Assembly: GCF_003815875.1 (NCBI RefSeq)
Contig: NZ_CP033924.1
Location: 4,216,001-4,280,000, forward strand
Source of the DNA: Chryseobacterium lactis
GTDB taxonomy: Bacteria; Bacteroidota; Bacteroidia; Flavobacteriales; Weeksellaceae
Direction of reading: 5' to 3'
DNA: 64,000 bases
In this document: piece by piece, positions 17,880 to 26,484 of the stretch
How positions within the stretch are numbered: the stretch's first letter is position 1
Layout of the letters: the number at the start of each line of letters is the position of its first letter
Made by a program: the position numbers and the translations under genes
Notes under the pieces: generated by a model
What the model saw: the letters and a program-made list of their open reading frames with translations, nothing else
The model's database searches: none
What the model was told of the DNA's origin: nothing

Positions 17880-19058
17880 TTACATATTTTCAATTACGAT
17901 TGCAGAGGCACCTCCACCACCGTTGCAGATTGCTGCAGCTCCGTATTTTGCATTATTTTGCTTCAATACATTGATCAGTGTAACAATAATTCTTGAACCT
18001 GAACTTCCCAGTGGGTGTCCTAATGCTACTGCTCCTCCGTTTACATTTACTTTGGAAGCATCTAATCCTAAAATTTTATTATTAGCTAATCCTACTACAG
18101 AGAAAGCTTCATTAAACTCGAAGAAATCGATATCTGCAATTTCTAAACCTGCTTTTTTAAGAGCAATTGGTAATGCTTTCGCAGGTGCTGTTGTAAAGTT
18201 TTCAGGCTCTTGTGCCGCATCAGCATAAGAAACGATTTTTGCCAATGGTTTTAATCCTAATTCTTCCATTTTTTCTTTGGAAACAAGGATCAAAGCAGAA
18301 GCTCCATCATTTAAAGTAGAAGCATTAGCTGCTGTTACCGTACCTTCTTCTTTTTTGAAAACTGTAGGAAGAGTTCTGATTCTGTCGAAGTTTACTGCTT
18401 TGTATTCTTCATCTTCTGCAAAAACTACAGGATCTCCTTTTCTCTGAGGAATAGAAACCGGTACTATTTCTTCTTTAAATCTCCCTTCACTCCAGGCGTT
18501 TGCTGATCTTTTGTAAGATTCTATTGCGAAATTATCCTGATCTTCTCTTGTAATGTTATAATCAACAGCACATTTCTCGGCGCACACGCCCATATGCACT
18601 TTGTTGTACACGTCTGTAAGGCCATCCAGAACCATACCGTCCTGCATTTTGATATCCCCTAATTTTGTAGCAACTCTTGCATTATAATAGTGAGGAACTA
18701 AAGACATATTCTCCATACCTCCAGCAACGATTACTTCAGCATCTCCGGCTTTGATAGCCTGTGCAGCCATTGTTACAGCCTTCATCCCTGAAGCACACAC
18801 TTTATTTACGGTAGTAGATGGAGTATTGTTTGAAAGACCTGCTCCTAAAGCTACCTGACGAGCCGGAGCTTGTCCTTCTCCTGCCTGCAGGACATTTCCC
18901 ATATAAATTTCCTGAACATTATTCGGGTCAAGACCAATCTTATCTAATGCTCCTTTTACTGCAACAGCCCCTAATTTGGTAGCCGGAACTGTTGACAAGC
19001 TTCCCATAAAACTTCCCATAGGAGTTCTTACTGCGGAAACAATGAATACTTCTTTCAT
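17880..19058 (-). CDS. Acetyl-CoA C-acyltransferase (thiolase)
   Basis: 392 residues, the usual thiolase length. It transfers or removes acetyl units on CoA: either acetoacetyl-CoA formation or the last step of beta-oxidation. The nucleophilic Cys88 is in NKVCASGMKA, the active His is in GGAVALGHPLGSSG, and the second Cys is in AAICNGGGGASA. FNEAFSV is the fourth thiolase block. The chain is full length, and the biosynthetic-type length and ending are consistent with acetyl-CoA acetyltransferase, which would feed the mevalonate pathway, but the degradative form is not excluded. It lies 57 bp downstream of the small secreted-protein gene, so it may be partly co-transcribed. Confidence 0.93.
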   Translation of the reverse strand: MKEVFIVSAVRTPMGSFMGSLSTVPATKLGAVAVKGALDKIGLDPNNVQEIYMGNVLQAGEGQAPARQVALGAGLSNNTPSTTVNKVCASGMKAVTMAAQAIKAGDAEVIVAGGMENMSLVPHYYNARVATKLGDIKMQDGMVLDGLTDVYNKVHMGVCAEKCAVDYNITREDQDNFAIESYKRSANAWSEGRFKEEIVPVSIPQRKGDPVVFAEDEEYKAVNFDRIRTLPTVFKKEEGTVTAANASTLNDGASALILVSKEKMEELGLKPLAKIVSYADAAQEPENFTTAPAKALPIALKKAGLEIADIDFFEFNEAFSVVGLANNKILGLDASKVNVNGGAVALGHPLGSSGSRIIVTLINVLKQNNAKYGAAAICNGGGGASAIVIENM

Positions 19059-19115
19059 GTATCTAATTTTTATTTTTAGCTGAAATGAAACCAGGTTCCA
19101 TTTTTGATTTTAAAT

Positions 19116-19526
19116 TTATTTTACTTTCGCATAGATTACGACAAACTGTGCGTTATCTATTTTAGTTTGAATTTTCAGGAAATTATCCTGAGTTTCCATT
19201 ACTTTATTGCTGAAAACATCACCTACCTGAGCAGGATCTTTTTTATCAGATTTCTCCATAACAATTGCTTTGTAATTGCAATCATCCACAAAAACCAGCG
19301 TCGACTTTATAAAGTCTTTTCCGTTGTTGAAATATTCAGTCTGAATATTATCTTTAATGGTCATATACCAGATTGATTCCGGATAGTTGGCTCGTAAAAA
19401 CTTACCTTCTTTGATATTGGCACATTTGGCCGGATTATCCGGTTTTTTCTGTTCTTTAGTCTGAGCTTGGGCTTGTGAAGCCGTTAGCAGCAATATTCCT
19501 GCTGAAAATATTTTCAAGAAATTCAT
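19116..19526 (-). CDS. Small secreted protein, unknown function
   Basis: 136 residues beginning with a Sec signal peptide (MNFLKIFSAGILLLTASQAQAQ). The mature part is about 114 residues with two Cys (CANI and DDCNYK), possibly a disulfide, and a pattern of alternating strands such as ESIWYMTIKDNIQTEYF and FVVIYAKVK that suggests a small beta-sandwich. The family was not recognised. Its start follows the stop of the four-TM gene by two bases, so the two are surely one operon and translation may be coupled. Confidence 0.65.
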   Translation of the reverse strand: MNFLKIFSAGILLLTASQAQAQTKEQKKPDNPAKCANIKEGKFLRANYPESIWYMTIKDNIQTEYFNNGKDFIKSTLVFVDDCNYKAIVMEKSDKKDPAQVGDVFSNKVMETQDNFLKIQTKIDNAQFVVIYAKVK

Positions 19527-19528
19527 AT

Positions 19529-19933
19529 CTATATCTGTGTGCGTTTATCGGTTTTTTCACTGCTTCCTGCAAAAATCATCAGAAAAGCTCCTAGAAATTC
19601 TATGATCCAGCCCCACTTTAGTTTAACTACTCCTGCAAAGGTTTCTCTCCAGGATTTAAAAGGTAAAAAGCTGAAATATTGCAACGATTGCATTTTCACA
19701 GCTACTAAAGTGAAAGCAAATAAAAGGATAAGTAAAACTCCAAAAGTTTTTACAACCTTCGCATTGTTATTTACAATTCCAAAAACGGCAAATGCTGCTA
19801 AAATCCAGCATGCAATAGCTAAATAGTGATCCAGTTTCCAGTAGTTCCAGTTCCCGATAATAGGAACGTGTACGAGAGGTAAAAAACTACCTATAACCAC
19901 TAATAATAATCCTAATAATTGAATATTTTTCAT
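19529..19933 (-). CDS. Small integral membrane protein
   Basis: About 134 residues with four hydrophobic segments (roughly residues 3-22, 38-56, 62-80 and 108-126). A conserved-looking WNYWKLDHY sits in the first periplasmic loop. The ATG at 19931-19933 is chosen; the frame extends only to a TTG at 19957. The family was not recognised and no function can be proposed. It is the first gene of an operon with the downstream small secreted protein. About 295 bp upstream, to the next gene's stop codon, are AT-rich and hold only that gene's terminator. Confidence 0.6.
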   Translation of the reverse strand: MKNIQLLGLLLVVIGSFLPLVHVPIIGNWNYWKLDHYLAIACWILAAFAVFGIVNNNAKVVKTFGVLLILLFAFTLVAVKMQSLQYFSFLPFKSWRETFAGVVKLKWGWIIEFLGAFLMIFAGSSEKTDKRTQI

Positions 19934-20171
19934 ATTTACTAAAGTGCCAAAATACAAAAAAAAACACAGTTTTAAACCATCTGATTTTCAAACCAATATT
20001 TTCCTACCTAACACTCATTAGTCACAATAAAATAGTATTAATTTTAATTATTTGTTAACAATACACATTCTCTATTGATTAATTTAAAATTAAAATCATT
20101 GCTTATAATTAGTTTTCTAGCCCATTTTTATTTTCCGGAAGCCAACCTCAACACTGACAATACTTTAAACA

Positions 20172-20205
20172 AAAAAAATTGCACTTTAACTAAAAGTGCA
20201 ATTTT
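20172..20205 (-). terminator. Terminator of the nucleoside-permease-like gene
   Basis: A 13-bp perfect stem (AAAATTGCACTTT at 20175-20187 with 20193-20205) and T-run on the minus strand, about 25 bp after the stop codon. Confidence 0.88.
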
Positions 20206-20228
20206 ATATTCTATTATTATTGTTTGAA

Positions 20229-21611
20229 TTAGTGGCTTACTGAAGATACATCTTCCGGCTTATGTTTATGCCTGAATAGTACAGCAAAAAATATAGCAAG
20301 AACTAACGAGTAGATTGCAAAAGAAAGCCATATCTGGTGCCAATCTTTTACCATAACAACTGAAGAAAGGGTTCCATCAGAATTTACTACGGTATTGAAA
20401 CTGGATTTTAAAATCTCCAGGAAAGTAGGATTATCTGAAGTAGTATCTAAATAAGTAGATAAGTCTGATGCGGTTGTAAACTTGTGCGTAAAGAATTTAT
20501 CAATAGCCCAGCCAGCAATATAGCTTCCGAAAACAGCTCCGAAACCATTGGTCATCATCATAAATAACCCTTGTGCTGATGAACGGATCTTTCTATCTGT
20601 GGTTGTTTCTACGAAAAGAGAACCTGAAATATTAAAGAAATCGAAAGCCATTCCGTAAACGATACAGGAAAGGATGATCAGAGATAATCCGAATCCGTCC
20701 GGAACACCGTAAGCAAAGAATCCGAATCTTAAAACCCATGCCAGCATAGACATCAACATTACCTTTTTGATTCCGAATTTTTTCAGGAAAAAAGGTATTG
20801 CCAAAATAAATAAGGTTTCTGAAACCTGAGAAATTGACATAATAATGGTAGATCTTTGTACTACAAATGAGTCTGCATATTTCGGGAAATGGGCAAATTC
20901 ACTTAAGAAAACATCTCCATATGCATTGGTAAGCTGAAGTGCAGCTCCCAGAAGCATTGAAAACAAAAAGAACAATGCCATTTTATAGTTTCCAAAAAGC
21001 TTGAATGCATTTAAGCCTAATTGTTCTGATAACGGTGAACTTTTATCAATTAACTTTTGAGGTGGACATTTCGGTAAAGTAAGTGCATATATTCCCAGAC
21101 ATATGGCAACGGCTCCTCCGATATAAAATTGTCCTTCCGTAGCTTTGTTTCCACTAAGATTGGTAATCCACATCGCTACAATAAAACCAATGGTTCCCCA
21201 TACACGAATCGGCGGGAAGTCTTTTACCACATCAAAATTATTGTTTTTCAAAATCGTATAGGAAATTGAATTAGCCAAAGCAATCGTCGGCATGTAAAAA
21301 CACATGGCAACCAGCATCACTGAAAAGAAGGAATTCGGATCTGCAGAATGTGGCAATATGAAAAGAATAATTCCATAAAGGATATGTAATACTGAAAAGA
21401 TTCGCTCGGCATTTATCCAACGGTCAGCGATAATTCCAGTAATGGTTGGCATAAAAATAGAAGCAATTCCCATGGTTCCGAAAACAGCTCCAAACTGTGT
21501 TCCTTCCCAATGTTTTGTGCCAAACCAGAAGTTTGCCATCGTAATCAGCCATGCTCCCCAGACAAAAAACTGGAGAAAACTGAGGATGGTCAGTCGTAAT
21601 TTTAAATTCAT
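20229..21611 (-). CDS. NupG-family nucleoside:H+ symporter-like MFS transporter
   Basis: 460 residues, 12 predicted membrane segments. The N-terminal block LSFLQFFVWGAWLITMANFW with downstream GIIADRWINAERIF and PPIRVWGTIGFI matches the NHS (nucleoside:H+ symporter) family typified by NupG/XapB. It probably imports nucleosides, although Bacteroidota members may carry other small molecules. There is an extended loop near the C-terminus (TTASDLSTYLDTTSDNPTF) before the last two helices. It starts 21 bp after the BFN/UVR gene and is co-transcribed with it. Confidence 0.8.
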   Translation of the reverse strand: MNLKLRLTILSFLQFFVWGAWLITMANFWFGTKHWEGTQFGAVFGTMGIASIFMPTITGIIADRWINAERIFSVLHILYGIILFILPHSADPNSFFSVMLVAMCFYMPTIALANSISYTILKNNNFDVVKDFPPIRVWGTIGFIVAMWITNLSGNKATEGQFYIGGAVAICLGIYALTLPKCPPQKLIDKSSPLSEQLGLNAFKLFGNYKMALFFLFSMLLGAALQLTNAYGDVFLSEFAHFPKYADSFVVQRSTIIMSISQVSETLFILAIPFFLKKFGIKKVMLMSMLAWVLRFGFFAYGVPDGFGLSLIILSCIVYGMAFDFFNISGSLFVETTTDRKIRSSAQGLFMMMTNGFGAVFGSYIAGWAIDKFFTHKFTTASDLSTYLDTTSDNPTFLEILKSSFNTVVNSDGTLSSVVMVKDWHQIWLSFAIYSLVLAIFFAVLFRHKHKPEDVSSVSH

Positions 21612-21632
21612 AGTTTATATAAAATATCTCTT

Positions 21633-22232
21633 TTAGTCAATTTTCTTTTTACGCCTCTTAATTTCTTCCTGAATTTCAAGGGCGGTATCGTAATCTTCTT
21701 CTTTAACGGCGTCATCCAGTAATTTCTGAAGCTCTTCCATAGAAAGCGATTTCAGATTATCTTCCGACTGTACCGTTTCTGAAAAACCTTGTTCTTCTTT
21801 TGAAACGTCTTCGAGTTCTAATAGAATTCCTGCTTCATTTAAAACTTGCTGTGTGGTAAAGATAGGTGCATCAAATCTTACGGCCATCGCAACAGCATCA
21901 GAAGTTCTTGCGTCAAGGATAAGCTCCTCTTCGTTAGCTTTATTTTTGAAGTTGATATTTGAAAAGAAAACGCCGTCTACAATTTGGTAAATGATAACAG
22001 AAACCAATTCATAATTGGCAGAAACTATAAATTTTGTGAATAGGTCATGAGTAAGCGGACGCGGTGGATGGATATCTTTTTCCAATCCAAGAGAGATAGA
22101 TTGAGCTTCGAAATTTCCTATAACAACAGGTAATTTTATGTGTGTCTCTTCATGCTCCAGTAACAATGCGTATGCCCCTGATTGAGTCTGGCTATACGAT
22201 ATTCCGCGAATAATTAGCTGCTTATAATCCAT
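21633..22232 (-). CDS. Bifunctional nuclease (BFN/DUF151) protein with C-terminal UVR motif
   Basis: 199 residues in two parts. Residues about 1-140 form a BFN domain (GAYALLLEHEETHIKLPVVIGNFEAQSISLGLE, later LDARTSDAVAMAVRFDAPIF with the conserved RTSDAVAxA block); homologues have DNase/RNase activity. Residues about 160-195 form a UVR/UvrB-interaction motif (LLDDAVKEEDYDTALEIQEEIKRR). The fusion suggests a link to nucleotide excision repair or protein-protein contacts. It precedes the nucleoside-permease-like gene by 21 bp; a nuclease plus nucleoside uptake is a suggestive pair but could be chance. A TATATTTG box lies at 22238-22245 on the minus strand, unusually close to the start codon. 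Confidence 0.85.
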   Translation of the reverse strand: MDYKQLIIRGISYSQTQSGAYALLLEHEETHIKLPVVIGNFEAQSISLGLEKDIHPPRPLTHDLFTKFIVSANYELVSVIIYQIVDGVFFSNINFKNKANEEELILDARTSDAVAMAVRFDAPIFTTQQVLNEAGILLELEDVSKEEQGFSETVQSEDNLKSLSMEELQKLLDDAVKEEDYDTALEIQEEIKRRKKKID

Positions 22233-22284
22233 AATTGCAAATATAGATTAATTTTTTGTTGTGATTTTACTTTTTTACACAAAA

Positions 22285-22311
22285 ATAAAAGCCCGGAAAG
22301 CCGAGCTTTTA
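22285..22311 (-). terminator. Terminator downstream of etfA
   Basis: AAAAGCCCGG/CCGAGCTTTT stem with one mismatch and U-rich flank on the minus strand, about 100 bp after the etfA stop codon. Confidence 0.7.
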
Positions 22312-22409
22312 TGATGTTATTTATGATCAGGTTAGTCGTTAATTTTGCGTCGCAGGTTAATTTTAAAAAAATTAAAAAGCTGGCGAGTTGACGATTCACC
22401 GTTCAATTT

Positions 22410-23357
22410 TTATCCTTTTAATGCTTTGATTTTCTCTGTTAATGCAGGGATAATCTGGAAAGCATCTCCTACTACTCCATAATCAGCAGACTTGAAGAAA
22501 GGTGCTTCAGCGTCATTATTGATTACTACGATAGTTTTTGAAGAGTTTACTCCGGCAAGGTGCTGAATTGCTCCTGAAATACCTACTGCAATATAAAGAT
22601 TAGGTGAAATTGCTTTACCTGTTTGTCCTACGTGCTCAGTATGAGGTCTCCATCCGATATCGGAAACCGGCTTAGAACATGCTGTAGCAGCTCCTAAAAC
22701 ATTAGCTAAATCTTCAATCATTCCCCAGTTTTCAGGACCTTTCATCCCTCTACCTGCAGAAACAACGATTTCAGCTTCTTTAAGGTCTAATTTACCTGAA
22801 CTTTGCTCATGAGAGATCACTTTAGTGTCTTCATTGGCTACTGAAAGATTCTTAACTTCTTCTGAACCGGATACTGCATTTTCTTTCACTCCGAAAGCAT
22901 TCTGAGAAACAGTAATAATTACTCCGTTTCCTTCAGCTTTTGCGTGCATAAATCCTTTTCCTGAGAAAGCTCTTCTTTTCACCTGGAAAGGAGAAAGGCT
23001 TTCAGGAGCTTCCAAAACGTTGGTAATTAAAGAATAGTTCTTCATCACTGCCAACATGGGAGCAATAGATGAAGCATCAGTCGTGTGAGGAAAAACGATA
23101 GTGTTTCCGTCTGCCACTTCATTTACAGCCTGAGCAAATGCTTTTGCCGAGAAATTTTTAAGACCTTCGTCTTTGATATTGATAACGTTTGATGCTCCAT
23201 ATTTGTACAATAAATCTGAAGAATCAGTAGGGTTTACAGAGATTGCCGTAACGGTATCTCCAGCTTTGTCTGCAACAGCTTTAGCATAGGAAACTGCCTC
23301 AAAAGCTGCTTTTTTGTAAACTCCGTTTATATTTTCTGCGTATACGAATACTGCCAT
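22410..23357 (-). CDS. etfA: Electron transfer flavoprotein alpha subunit
   Basis: 315 residues. With EtfB it forms the heterodimer that moves electrons from acyl-CoA and other dehydrogenases to the quinone pool. The C-terminal FAD-binding domain is clear: VVSAGRGMKGPENW, SDIGWRPHTEHVGQTGKAISPNLYIAVGISGAIQHLAG, then NNDAEAPFFKSADYGVVGD. The chain is full length. It follows etfB by 122 bp on the same strand, a longer gap than usual, containing a short low-complexity repeat. Together with the nearby thiolase and SDR it points to fatty-acid or amino-acid oxidation. Confidence 0.95.
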   Translation of the reverse strand: MAVFVYAENINGVYKKAAFEAVSYAKAVADKAGDTVTAISVNPTDSSDLLYKYGASNVINIKDEGLKNFSAKAFAQAVNEVADGNTIVFPHTTDASSIAPMLAVMKNYSLITNVLEAPESLSPFQVKRRAFSGKGFMHAKAEGNGVIITVSQNAFGVKENAVSGSEEVKNLSVANEDTKVISHEQSSGKLDLKEAEIVVSAGRGMKGPENWGMIEDLANVLGAATACSKPVSDIGWRPHTEHVGQTGKAISPNLYIAVGISGAIQHLAGVNSSKTIVVINNDAEAPFFKSADYGVVGDAFQIIPALTEKIKALKG

Positions 23358-23360
23358 TTT

Positions 23361-23398
23361 AAAGTTGTTTAAGGTTTAATGTTCAAGATTCAAGGTTA
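23361..23398. repeat. Short GTTTAAGGTTTAA-type low-complexity repeat in the etfB-etfA gap
   Basis: Successive GTTTAAGG/GTTCAAGA/CAAGGTT units of about 7-9 bp. A similar tract lies between atpA and atpG (40911-40970), so this looks like a dispersed repeat in this genome. Confidence 0.4.
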
Positions 23399-23479
23399 CT
23401 GAATGTATGATGTAAATGAGATAATTCCTAATTTATACAGATATTATCCTGAATCTTTTTACTTTTTAATTGGTTCTTA

Positions 23480-24226
23480 TTAAATTACTTTAGCTTCTTC
23501 GTGAAGTAATCTTACCAATTCATCCAAATTGTCAGGAGAAACCATTTTCACAGCTGCTCTTGGCGGAACACTGTCATAAGATACTCCCTGAACTTTAACT
23601 TCTGAAGAAGAAGGCTCTACCACTTGCAAAGGCTTTGTTCTTGCAGACATAATTCCTCTCATATTCGGGATGATAAGGTCTTTCTCATCTACCAATCCTT
23701 TCTGACCTGCAATAACTGCCGGTAACTTCACAGAAATGGTTTCTTTTCCTCCTTCAATTTCTCTTACCGCAGTTGCTTCACTTCCGTTTACATCTAAACC
23801 TACAGATGCATTTACGAAAGGTTGGTTTAATAACTGAGCTACCATTCCCGGTACAGAACCTCCATTATAATCGATTGATTCTTTACCGCAAAGGATAAGA
23901 TCATATCCTCCGTTTTGAGCTACAGCAGCAATTTCTTTTGCTGTAGAATAGCTATCCTTAGGATCTAAATTTACTCTTACTCCATCATTAGCACCAATAG
24001 CTAAAGCTTTTCTGATTACCGGTTCAGTAGCAGCATCCCCTACGTTGATTACTGTTACTGTAGCTCCCTGAGATTCCTGAAGTTTAACCGCTTTTGTCAA
24101 TGCGAATTCGTCTAAAGGATTGATTACCCACTGAATTCCGTTCTTGTCGAAAGCAGACTTATCTGCTGTAAAGTTAATTTTGGAAGTAGTATCCGGAACA
24201 CTACTAATGCAAACTAATATTTTCAT
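23480..24226 (-). CDS. etfB: Electron transfer flavoprotein beta subunit
   Basis: 248 residues. EtfB is the AMP-binding partner of EtfA. The N-terminus MKILVCISSVPDTTSKINF, the block WVINPLDEFALTKAVKLQE, the GANDGVRVNLD loop and LILCGKESIDYNGGSVPGMVAQLL are characteristic, and the C-terminal region with KTKPL-like SARTKPLQVVEP is present. It is the first gene of the etfB-etfA unit. About 197 bp upstream, to the SDR stop codon, hold an 18-bp perfect palindrome that could be a regulator site. Confidence 0.95.
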   Translation of the reverse strand: MKILVCISSVPDTTSKINFTADKSAFDKNGIQWVINPLDEFALTKAVKLQESQGATVTVINVGDAATEPVIRKALAIGANDGVRVNLDPKDSYSTAKEIAAVAQNGGYDLILCGKESIDYNGGSVPGMVAQLLNQPFVNASVGLDVNGSEATAVREIEGGKETISVKLPAVIAGQKGLVDEKDLIIPNMRGIMSARTKPLQVVEPSSSEVKVQGVSYDSVPPRAAVKMVSPDNLDELVRLLHEEAKVI

Positions 24227-24371
24227 ATGTTGTTCTTAATTTTTTATCTGGTCATATGTAACCTTACGGTTTCATGTGTATTATTTTATTTTTCTCTTTC
24301 AGACATAAAATCACGAGAGTTTATGCTGAGATTTTGTTTGAATTAATTTTTGCTAATATAAATAAAAAATA

Positions 24372-24389
24372 TATTATGCATGCATAATA
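24372..24389. promoter_or_regulatory. Perfect 18-bp palindrome upstream of etfB
   Basis: TATTATGCATGCATAATA reads the same on both strands. It lacks a loop, so it is a poor hairpin but a plausible binding site for a dimeric regulator. It lies about 145 bp before etfB and 35 bp beyond the SDR stop codon. Confidence 0.35.
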
Positions 24390-24423
24390 CTTAGTAAATT
24401 ATTATTCAATACATTAGATGTAC

Positions 24424-25131
24424 TTACTTGCCTGGCTGCGTTGCTCGAAACTCTATTTTACTGGGTAAAACTCTTGGATTCATCTTTAAAATATCTAATA
24501 TCAGATTTCCCATATCTTCGGGCTGTATCTTCCAGCTGTCTTTCTCTGAAGGAGTATTTCCATTAAAGTAAGTTGCTACCGATCCCGGCATAATGACCGT
24601 CGATTTGATATTATATTTTCTTAAATCAATCATCGCTGCCTGGGTAAATCCTACTACGCCGAATTTTGAAGCATTGTATCCTGTTCCGTTTTCAAAGAAA
24701 TTGGCTCCGGCAAGGCTTGAAATTGTAATATAATAGCCTTCAGTCTTTTTTAATTCTTCTACGGAAGCTTTTAAAGTATAGAACGCTCCTGTAAGGTTGG
24801 TTTCTATCATATCATTCCATTCTTCGGCAGTGAGTTCGTCTACAGGTTTAAAAATACCTAAACCGGCATTGGCAATTACAAAATCCAGTCTTCCGAATTT
24901 TCCGATACTATATTGTATGGCTTCCTGCTCGCTTTCCAGACTTCTTACGTCAGAAACAATTCCCAATACGTTTTCTGAATATTGTCTGAGTTCTTCTTCC
25001 GCCTTCATGACATCTTCTCTTTTTCGTCCCGAAAATGCTACTGCAATACCATTTTCCAGCAACACCTTCGCGATACCGAAACCTATCCCTTTAGTTCCTC
25101 CTGTGATATAAGCTGTTTTCATTTCTGACAT
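24424..25131 (-). CDS. Short-chain dehydrogenase/reductase
   Basis: 235 residues, classical SDR. The nucleotide-binding motif TGGTKGIGFG is at residues about 10-19, NAG at FVIANAGLG, the catalytic Ser is in ITISSLAG, and the YxxxK pair is in GYNASKFG. GRKRE after the second strand suggests NADP preference. The substrate is unknown; the family includes 3-oxoacyl reductases and sepiapterin-reductase-like enzymes. ATGs at 25131 and 25122 (MKTAYITGG) are both possible starts. It has its own position between the T9SS array and etfB with no closely linked gene. Confidence 0.87.
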   Translation of the reverse strand: MSEMKTAYITGGTKGIGFGIAKVLLENGIAVAFSGRKREDVMKAEEELRQYSENVLGIVSDVRSLESEQEAIQYSIGKFGRLDFVIANAGLGIFKPVDELTAEEWNDMIETNLTGAFYTLKASVEELKKTEGYYITISSLAGANFFENGTGYNASKFGVVGFTQAAMIDLRKYNIKSTVIMPGSVATYFNGNTPSEKDSWKIQPEDMGNLILDILKMNPRVLPSKIEFRATQPGK

Positions 25132-25157
25132 AACTCAAAATTTAATTCTCTAAAATA

Positions 25158-25184
25158 ACAAAAACGCTCCAATTGAAGCGTTTC
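25158..25184 (-). terminator. Terminator after the first T9SS-array gene
   Basis: AAACGCT (25162-25168) pairs with AGCGTTT (25177-25183), T-rich on the minus strand, 23 bp after the stop codon. Its stem resembles those of its neighbours. Confidence 0.75.
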
Positions 25185-25206
25185 GACAATGCTAATATTT
25201 GTCAGG

Positions 25207-26208
25207 TTATTTTTTGATGAATTTACTGCTTGTCTTACCCTCTTTTGTTTCAACATTGATAATGTAACTTCCCGGATTTAGGCTTTTTACATCTATTTTA
25301 TTTCCGTCAAGACGTAGATCTATCTTTCTTCCACTCATATCAAAGATCTCGGCTTTGTTAATTTTTAAATCCGTTAAAATGTTCAGATAATCTGCTGTGG
25401 GATTAGGTCCAATAGCAATAATTGATGCTTTTGAAACTTTAATTTCTGATGTCCCCAATGTTGTATCATTAGATGCTTCAACACGATAATTATCAATACC
25501 AAAAGTTGTAGGTCCCGCATTAGTACTGCCAGTAGTAAATGTATTTTGTACAACATGAAAAGCAGGATCCAGCCCAGATACTGTCGTAAGTCCTGTAAAA
25601 GTCATAGGACCATAAGTTACATTTCCAATCTTATACATAACTTCTCCGGTAGTTTTATTATAAATACATCCTACATTAATCCAGGTGTTTGCAGGATATT
25701 GAGTCGTAGCCGCTGTAATAGTAAAAATATAGTAACCTGGCTGACCATTATTATTAAGCCGTGCCCCTGCTATAATTGATCTGCTTTGAGAATCATAATA
25801 AATTCCAATAATCCCGTCATAATCAGAATTTAGAATATAAACTCCTGATACATGTTGATTTGTTGCTGTTCCGGTAAAAATATCAAGTGACTCTTTTATT
25901 ATATTATTACCTGCAATTCTGGTTGCCCATGGTAAACCATTATCCTTGAGAACATAACGAGTTGAAGCATCGGTCGCATCACTTCCTCCGGTCACTTGTA
26001 AATAGTTGCCGTGGGAGGCATTGCCTGCAACAATTTTGTAATCCGAAATTGTTCCACTCAATACTCTCATCCCTCCTTGTCCCACCGTAGTCATAGAGTT
26101 AGTAACATTCCCTACGGTATAAGAGTTATAATTATCAGATTCCAATACCTGTGCGGAGGTCGAAAATGCAATGACTAAAGCGGTTGCAAAAAATAGTTTT
26201 TTTCTCAT
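25207..26208 (-). CDS. Secreted T9SS-cargo protein with a lectin-like domain
   Basis: 333 residues. The signal peptide MRKKLFFATALVIAFSTSAQ is followed by a beta-rich region (about 21-250) resembling a concanavalin/LamG-type jelly roll (GNYLQVTGGSD, TWINVGCIYN, TFGIDNYRVEA). The C-terminal 65-70 residues are a type-A T9SS sorting domain: GPNPTADYLNI, AEIFDMSGRKI, NPGSYIINVETKEGK, ending KFIKK. Probably a surface-attached carbohydrate- or matrix-binding protein; no enzyme motif is visible. The sorting domain is nearly identical to that of the next gene, suggesting recent duplication. About 276 bp separate it from its neighbour and hold only a terminator and promoter-like AT-rich DNA. Confidence 0.8.
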   Translation of the reverse strand: MRKKLFFATALVIAFSTSAQVLESDNYNSYTVGNVTNSMTTVGQGGMRVLSGTISDYKIVAGNASHGNYLQVTGGSDATDASTRYVLKDNGLPWATRIAGNNIIKESLDIFTGTATNQHVSGVYILNSDYDGIIGIYYDSQSRSIIAGARLNNNGQPGYYIFTITAATTQYPANTWINVGCIYNKTTGEVMYKIGNVTYGPMTFTGLTTVSGLDPAFHVVQNTFTTGSTNAGPTTFGIDNYRVEASNDTTLGTSEIKVSKASIIAIGPNPTADYLNILTDLKINKAEIFDMSGRKIDLRLDGNKIDVKSLNPGSYIINVETKEGKTSSKFIKK

Positions 26209-26433
26209 AAGATTTTATTTTTCAATTTGTTTTGAAAAGATAAAAACCTTTATAAGCGATTCCAAATGAAAAATGGAAATATTAAAAAATTTCAATCAAT
26301 TGGGACACATCCAATAATTTAACTTATAATCATTTAACAATAAAGCACTTAACCGTTGAAATTTTAAAGTTTAATCGGTTTGAAACTTCAACCAATGACA
26401 GTTGTTTTTTTATATTTCAACCTTATTTTTATC

Positions 26434-26460
26434 AAAAAAACGTCCCTCGTGGGACGTTTC
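26434..26460 (-). terminator. Terminator in the T9SS array
   Basis: AAACGTCCC (26438-26446), TCGT loop, GGGACGTTT (26451-26459); T-run on the minus strand. Confidence 0.85.
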
Positions 26461-26484
26461 TATTACATACTAAAATTCAACTGA

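Noticed and set aside
17854..18228. Plus-strand ORF of 124 codons overlapping the thiolase gene
   Set aside because: Shadow of the thiolase C-terminus, with Ala/Pro/Thr-rich low-complexity composition.
22214..22399. 61-codon minus ORF between BFN and etfA
   Set aside because: Overlaps the etfA terminator and the BFN start; no signal or coding features, probably random.
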